Positions 7,252 to 9,912 of a stretch of DNA of 9,912 bases are shown here, one piece after another. The position numbers and the translations under genes are program-made. This DNA comes from SHZT01 sp945889655 (GTDB lineage Bacteria; Gemmatimonadota; Gemmatimonadetes; Gemmatimonadales; GWC2-71-9). The DNA lies in assembly GCA_945889655.1 (NCBI GenBank), contig CAMDCH010000081.1, forward strand, positions 1 to 9,912, read 5' to 3'. How positions within the stretch are numbered: position 1 is the first letter of the stretch; each line of letters begins with the position of its first letter. The notes under the pieces were generated by a model, which saw only the letters and a list, made by a program, of their open reading frames with translations, was not told the origin of the DNA and did no database searches.

Positions 7252-7849
7252 CGGGATCACCGAACGGCCGAGCGTGGCCGGTCGCATCCATCAGCACCGA
7301 TGGACTCACGAAATCGAGCTTGCGCGCGCGGACGCGTTCCTGGACCGGCTGGGTGCTCACCGGTGCCGCGATCGCGATGCGGTTGGCGCCGGCCTTGCGG
7401 GCCACCTCCGCCGCCGCGAGCGCTTTCCACGGCGACGTGATCTGGCCGTCCACGATGATGACGTTGGCGCCTTCGAGCGACCGGAGCTGGCGCTGACCGC
7501 GGAAGAGGAGCCGCTCCGCCTTGATGGCACGGCGCGCCCGGTCGATGGCCTCGTTCAACACATCCATCATCGAGAAACTGGGAGCGAAATCGGGATCGAT
7601 GACCGCGTCGCCGTCCTCAGCCACTGCCCCGATCACCTTGTCATCCACGCGGATGTGCGCGCCGATGATGACGTCAAAATGCGCGCTCATGGCCTTGGCC
7701 GCGGCAGCCGCGACTTCCACCCCCGTGGGGGCAAGACCGAGGATGACGACGGGCGGCTGGAAACGGGAGTACAACTGCCGGCCCAGGAAGGAGCCGGCAC
7801 CCGTGCGGGTGGGATACAGTGCCTCGGGGGGCGCCGCGGAGGCATTCAT
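7196..7849 (-). CDS. Phosphoribosyltransferase-like protein (COG1926-type) with degenerate PRPP loop
   Basis: This soluble 217-residue protein resembles the predicted phosphoribosyltransferases of COG1926. Family landmarks are the early strand-loop VVILGLAPTGVEVA (residues 34-47, usually LALPRGGVPVA), then HFDVIIGAHIRV, IGAVAEDGDAV (74-83), a basic helix with RARRAIKAERLLFRG (104-118), and the strand NVIIVDG at 129-135. The PRPP-binding signature, normally close to VDDGxATGAT, is VDGQITSPW here: one of the two acidic residues and the glycine/threonine turn are lost. Substrate binding may be altered or absent, so this may be a pseudoenzyme or have another role. The ATG at 7849 is the first start in the frame and lies 30 bp after the S9 peptidase stop, with no obvious Shine-Dalgarno site. 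Its TGA overlaps the PIG-L frame, so the two are probably co-translated. Fold assignment is fairly secure; function is not. Confidence 0.72.
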   Translation of the reverse strand: MNASAAPPEALYPTRTGAGSFLGRQLYSRFQPPVVILGLAPTGVEVAAAAAKAMSAHFDVIIGAHIRVDDKVIGAVAEDGDAVIDPDFAPSFSMMDVLNEAIDRARRAIKAERLLFRGQRQLRSLEGANVIIVDGQITSPWKALAAAEVARKAGANRIAIAAPVSTQPVQERVRARKLDFVSPSVLMDATGHARPFGDPDDPSAERLRSIVVARQAA

Positions 7850-7879
7850 GTCTGGGTAAGTATACGGTGTCCGTCTCCG

Positions 7880-9487
7880 TCAGGGCACCGGCACCTGCAA
7901 GTATTTCCCCAGCCAGTCCCGAACCTCGGTATTCCAGCGGACCTGGTTCTGCGGCCGGCTGATCCAGTGGCCTTCGTCGGGGAACATGAGCAGCCGGGCC
8001 GGAACACCCTGGCGGCGCAGCGCCGTGAACACCTGCAGCCCCTCCGTATATGGAACACGGAAGTCCTGCTCGCCATGAATCACCAGCATCGGGGTCTTGA
8101 ACTGGCCGGCAAACCGGTGCGGCGACCACTTCTGGTAGTCCGCCTGTGAGCCCCACATCGGTCCGCCGAATTCCCATTCGGTGAACCAGAGCTCCTCGGT
8201 CGCGCCGCCCATCGATTCCAGGTTGAACACGCCGGCGTGATTGATGAGGGTCTTGAAGCGGTTCGTGTGACCCTCCATCCAGTTCACCATGTAGCCGCCG
8301 TACGACCCCCCCGCTGCCGCCATGCGGGTCGAGTCCACGAACGGGAGCCGGGCGACGGCGTCCACCCCGGTCATGATGTCGGCGTAGGCGCGCCCGCCCC
8401 AGTCGCGCGAGACCTCGTCGAGGAATTGCTGTCCGAAGCCGGTGGATCCCCGCGGGTTCGGCAGGAAGACCACATACCCGGGCGCGGCGAACATCTGCGC
8501 GTTCCAGCGCCCGTGGAACTGGTCGAGCCACGCGCCCTGGGGCCCCCCATGCACCAGCACGACCAGCGGATACTTCCGGCCTTCCTGGAACTGGGGCGGC
8601 TTGACCAGCAGCCCGTAGACCGTGTCCCCCTCCGCGCCTCTCCACTTGATCTCGTCAGCCGGGTTCATCGCGATGGACCGCAGCTTCTCGGCGTTGAGGC
8701 TCGTCACGGCTTTCGGCCGGGCGACGTGATCCACCAGCCAGGTGTACACGTTCCCCGGGTTCGCGATGTCGTCGCTCATGAAGGTCAGCATCGGGATCTC
8801 ACCCGCCATGCCCGCCGAGAGCTGGCCGGGATTCAGGCTGTCTTCGCGAAGCACGTGGTGGACGTCACCCGCCGCGGTGATGTGAAGGATCTCGTGGCGC
8901 TGGCGGTCCTCCGTGATCGCGAAGAAATCGCTGCCGGCCCACATGTATTCGCCGATGGACCGATCATAGCCCTTCGGGATTTCACGCACCGCACCGGTCT
9001 GGCGGTCGCGAACCATGAGGCGTACACGGTCGGATTCGAATCCCGCGCGTTCCTGCGAGAGAAAGGCCATCAGCTTGCCGTCGGGTGAATAGGCCGGCGT
9101 CTGCTCGGTGCCTTTCATGGATGCGGTCAGGTTGACCGGCTCGCCGCCGGTGACCGGCACGGCGTAGATGTCGTTGTTGGTCGTCCAGGCCTGGTCGGTG
9201 CCGATCCTCGTGGTGAACGCCATCTCCTTGCCGTCGGGAGAAAACGCGTAGTCCGCGGATCCACCGAAAGGCGGGACGGGGGTGTCGTAGTCCTTCCCCT
9301 GGGTGAGGTCCTTTGCGGCTCCGCCCGCCACCGGGACAACGAACAGGTGACTCCGCAGGCCGTCCTCCCACTGCGTCCAGTGACGGAACAGCAACTCGTC
9401 GTAGGCGCGAGCCCGGCTGGGGTTTTTCTCGTCTTCGTCGGCGCGGTGGATGTTGCAGGCGTCGTCGGTGCACGCGGGGTAGACCAT
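7880..9487 (-). CDS. S9 family peptidase (prolyl oligopeptidase/DPP type), 5' end missing
   Basis: This is the C-terminal part of a serine peptidase of the S9 family, normally an exported enzyme that cleaves short peptides. Recognisable sequence begins at about VYPACTDDACN and continues through a beta-propeller with two PD40-type strands (AFSPDGKEMAF and AYSPDGKLMAF). The alpha/beta-hydrolase domain follows, with HGGPQGAW, NPRGSTGFGQQF and the triad Ser (GGSYGGY, codon 8305-8303), Asp (GEQDFRVPY, codon 8065-8063) and His (DEGHW, codon 7969-7967). Family members are usually about 650-700 residues; from the ATG at 9487 only 535 remain, so the signal peptide and first propeller blades are missing. 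The open frame continues to an ATG at 9649, but that part is antisense to a plus-strand surface-protein gene and shows no S9 features. I read the gene as truncated at about 9482-9487 by a rearrangement or mis-join. The ATG at 9487 is only a boundary marker. Confidence 0.88.
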   Translation of the reverse strand: MVYPACTDDACNIHRADEDEKNPSRARAYDELLFRHWTQWEDGLRSHLFVVPVAGGAAKDLTQGKDYDTPVPPFGGSADYAFSPDGKEMAFTTRIGTDQAWTTNNDIYAVPVTGGEPVNLTASMKGTEQTPAYSPDGKLMAFLSQERAGFESDRVRLMVRDRQTGAVREIPKGYDRSIGEYMWAGSDFFAITEDRQRHEILHITAAGDVHHVLREDSLNPGQLSAGMAGEIPMLTFMSDDIANPGNVYTWLVDHVARPKAVTSLNAEKLRSIAMNPADEIKWRGAEGDTVYGLLVKPPQFQEGRKYPLVVLVHGGPQGAWLDQFHGRWNAQMFAAPGYVVFLPNPRGSTGFGQQFLDEVSRDWGGRAYADIMTGVDAVARLPFVDSTRMAAAGGSYGGYMVNWMEGHTNRFKTLINHAGVFNLESMGGATEELWFTEWEFGGPMWGSQADYQKWSPHRFAGQFKTPMLVIHGEQDFRVPYTEGLQVFTALRRQGVPARLLMFPDEGHWISRPQNQVRWNTEVRDWLGKYLQVPVP

Positions 9488-9488
9488 T
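9480..9488. other. Rearrangement breakpoint or assembly junction
   Basis: On the minus strand the S9 peptidase family pattern can be followed up to VYP, whose first codon is at 9484-9482, and is lost beyond it. On the plus strand a beta-repeat surface protein is readable from about 9486 (ITNAAAG), with an in-frame TAG at 9480-9482 just before. The two homologies therefore meet within about five bases, and both genes lose their 5' parts there. No insertion sequence, target duplication or tRNA is visible at the join. Confidence 0.7.
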
Positions 9489-9887
9489 ACGAACGCCGCG
9501 GCCGGTACGGTCAGCGGATCGGGCACGCTGAACGTTGGGAGCGTGACGTTCAACCAGGCGGGAACGATCGAGCCGGGCGGCGCGGGAACCGTGGGAACGC
9601 TGACGATCACCGGACCCGTCAACTTCCTGGGCACGTCGGTGGTGAACATTGACTGGGTCAGCAGCGGGTCTTACGACATCCTGGCCATTAGCGGTGCTGC
9701 TACGCTGAATGGCGAGATCCACACGAACTTTGTGAACACCGCGATCCTGACCACCTACAACCCGATCACGTGGGGCTCGCGCAGCGGCACGTTCGCGACG
9801 GTGACGGGTGGCGGGCTCCTCGGGAGCCTGAACTTGGGTAGTCCGACCTACAACGCGCTGAACCTGCTGCTTACCGTCATCATCTAG
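9486..9887 (+). CDS. Autotransporter/adhesin-like beta-strand-repeat protein, C-terminal fragment
   Basis: This is the last roughly 133 residues of a probable cell-surface or secreted repeat protein; the 5' part is absent. The composition is typical of passenger beta-helix regions, rich in Gly, Thr, Ser, Asn and Val with few charges. It shows the pattern TVSGSGTLNVGSVTFNQAGTI, then GGAGTVGTLTITG, YDILAISGAATLNGEIHTNF and GTFATVTGG, as in autotransporter-associated beta-strand repeat proteins. It ends in a hydrophobic LNLLLTVII before the TAG at 9885-9887, with no C-terminal beta-barrel, so it is not a classical type Va autotransporter. The frame is open upstream only to the TAG at 9480-9482. 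The GTG at 9543 is the first conventional start, but homology extends above it, so it is not the true start. It is the only plus-strand gene seen and belongs to the segment beyond the breakpoint. The 25 bases after the stop are GC-rich and hold nothing recognisable. Confidence 0.72.
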   Translation: MTNAAAGTVSGSGTLNVGSVTFNQAGTIEPGGAGTVGTLTITGPVNFLGTSVVNIDWVSSGSYDILAISGAATLNGEIHTNFVNTAILTTYNPITWGSRSGTFATVTGGGLLGSLNLGSPTYNALNLLLTVII

Positions 9888-9912
9888 CGGCGGGGACGAG
9901 CGGGGTGGCGGG

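Noticed and set aside
7850..7879. Promoter or riboswitch in the gap between the S9 and phosphoribosyltransferase-like genes
   Set aside because: Thirty bases are too few for a structured leader, and no convincing -10/-35 pair is visible.
7010..8149. 379-codon open frame on the plus strand
   Set aside because: It crosses antisense to three well-supported minus-strand genes and has Arg/His/Gly-rich shadow composition.
9488..9649. N-terminal extension of the S9 peptidase frame to an ATG at 9649
   Set aside because: The added 54 residues are Pro/Val-rich with no signal peptide or propeller features, and they are exactly antisense to a plausible plus-strand surface-protein sequence.
9888..9912. 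GC-rich tail possibly starting another octamer array
   Set aside because: Only one or two loosely similar units fit before the window ends, so the periodicity cannot be supported.

Overview
The window is GC-rich and densely coding, and almost all of it is on the minus strand. The gene content (a very large secreted PIG-L/LmbE deacetylase, an S9 peptidase of the DPP/acylaminoacyl-peptidase type, a signal-peptide-rich proteome and short tandem octamers) suggests a free-living Gram-negative bacterium, perhaps Gemmatimonadota or a related group. That assignment is inference from gene style; no marker gene is present.

Transcription runs from high to low coordinates. The order is: a 5'-truncated S9 peptidase (7880-9487), a COG1926-like phosphoribosyltransferase homologue whose PRPP loop is degenerate (7196-7849), a secreted multidomain PIG-L deacetylase (4675-7251), an ABC importer made of a lipoprotein binding protein (3570-4685), an ATPase (2542-3573) and a fused double permease (911-2542), and a DHA1-type MFS transporter that leaves the window (1-902). 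From the phosphoribosyltransferase homologue onward the genes overlap or lie within 8 bp of each other, with GTGA and TGATG stop/start overlaps inside the ABC cassette, so they probably form one operon. The ABC cassette resembles the ferric-iron/thiamine/2-aminoethylphosphonate importers, but the substrate is not determined. One reading, which is inference, is that the deacetylase processes an extracellular substrate and the importer takes up a product.

The most unusual structure is a family of 8-bp tandem repeats present as three separate four-unit arrays. One lies inside the PIG-L coding sequence (6180-6211). One begins at the stop codon of the phosphoribosyltransferase homologue (7165-7196). 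One forms a 78-bp near-perfect inverted repeat just after the PIG-L stop (4593-4670). The last two have become the N-terminal signal-peptide region of the next gene. The unit sequences differ between loci but fit one degenerate consensus, which points to a spreading or regenerating octamer element.

At about 9482-9487 the minus-strand S9 gene abruptly loses its homology. The sequence becomes the 3' end of a plus-strand gene for a beta-strand-repeat surface protein (9486-9887), which is also missing its 5' end. Two genes decapitated at the same point indicate an inversion breakpoint or an assembly chimera.
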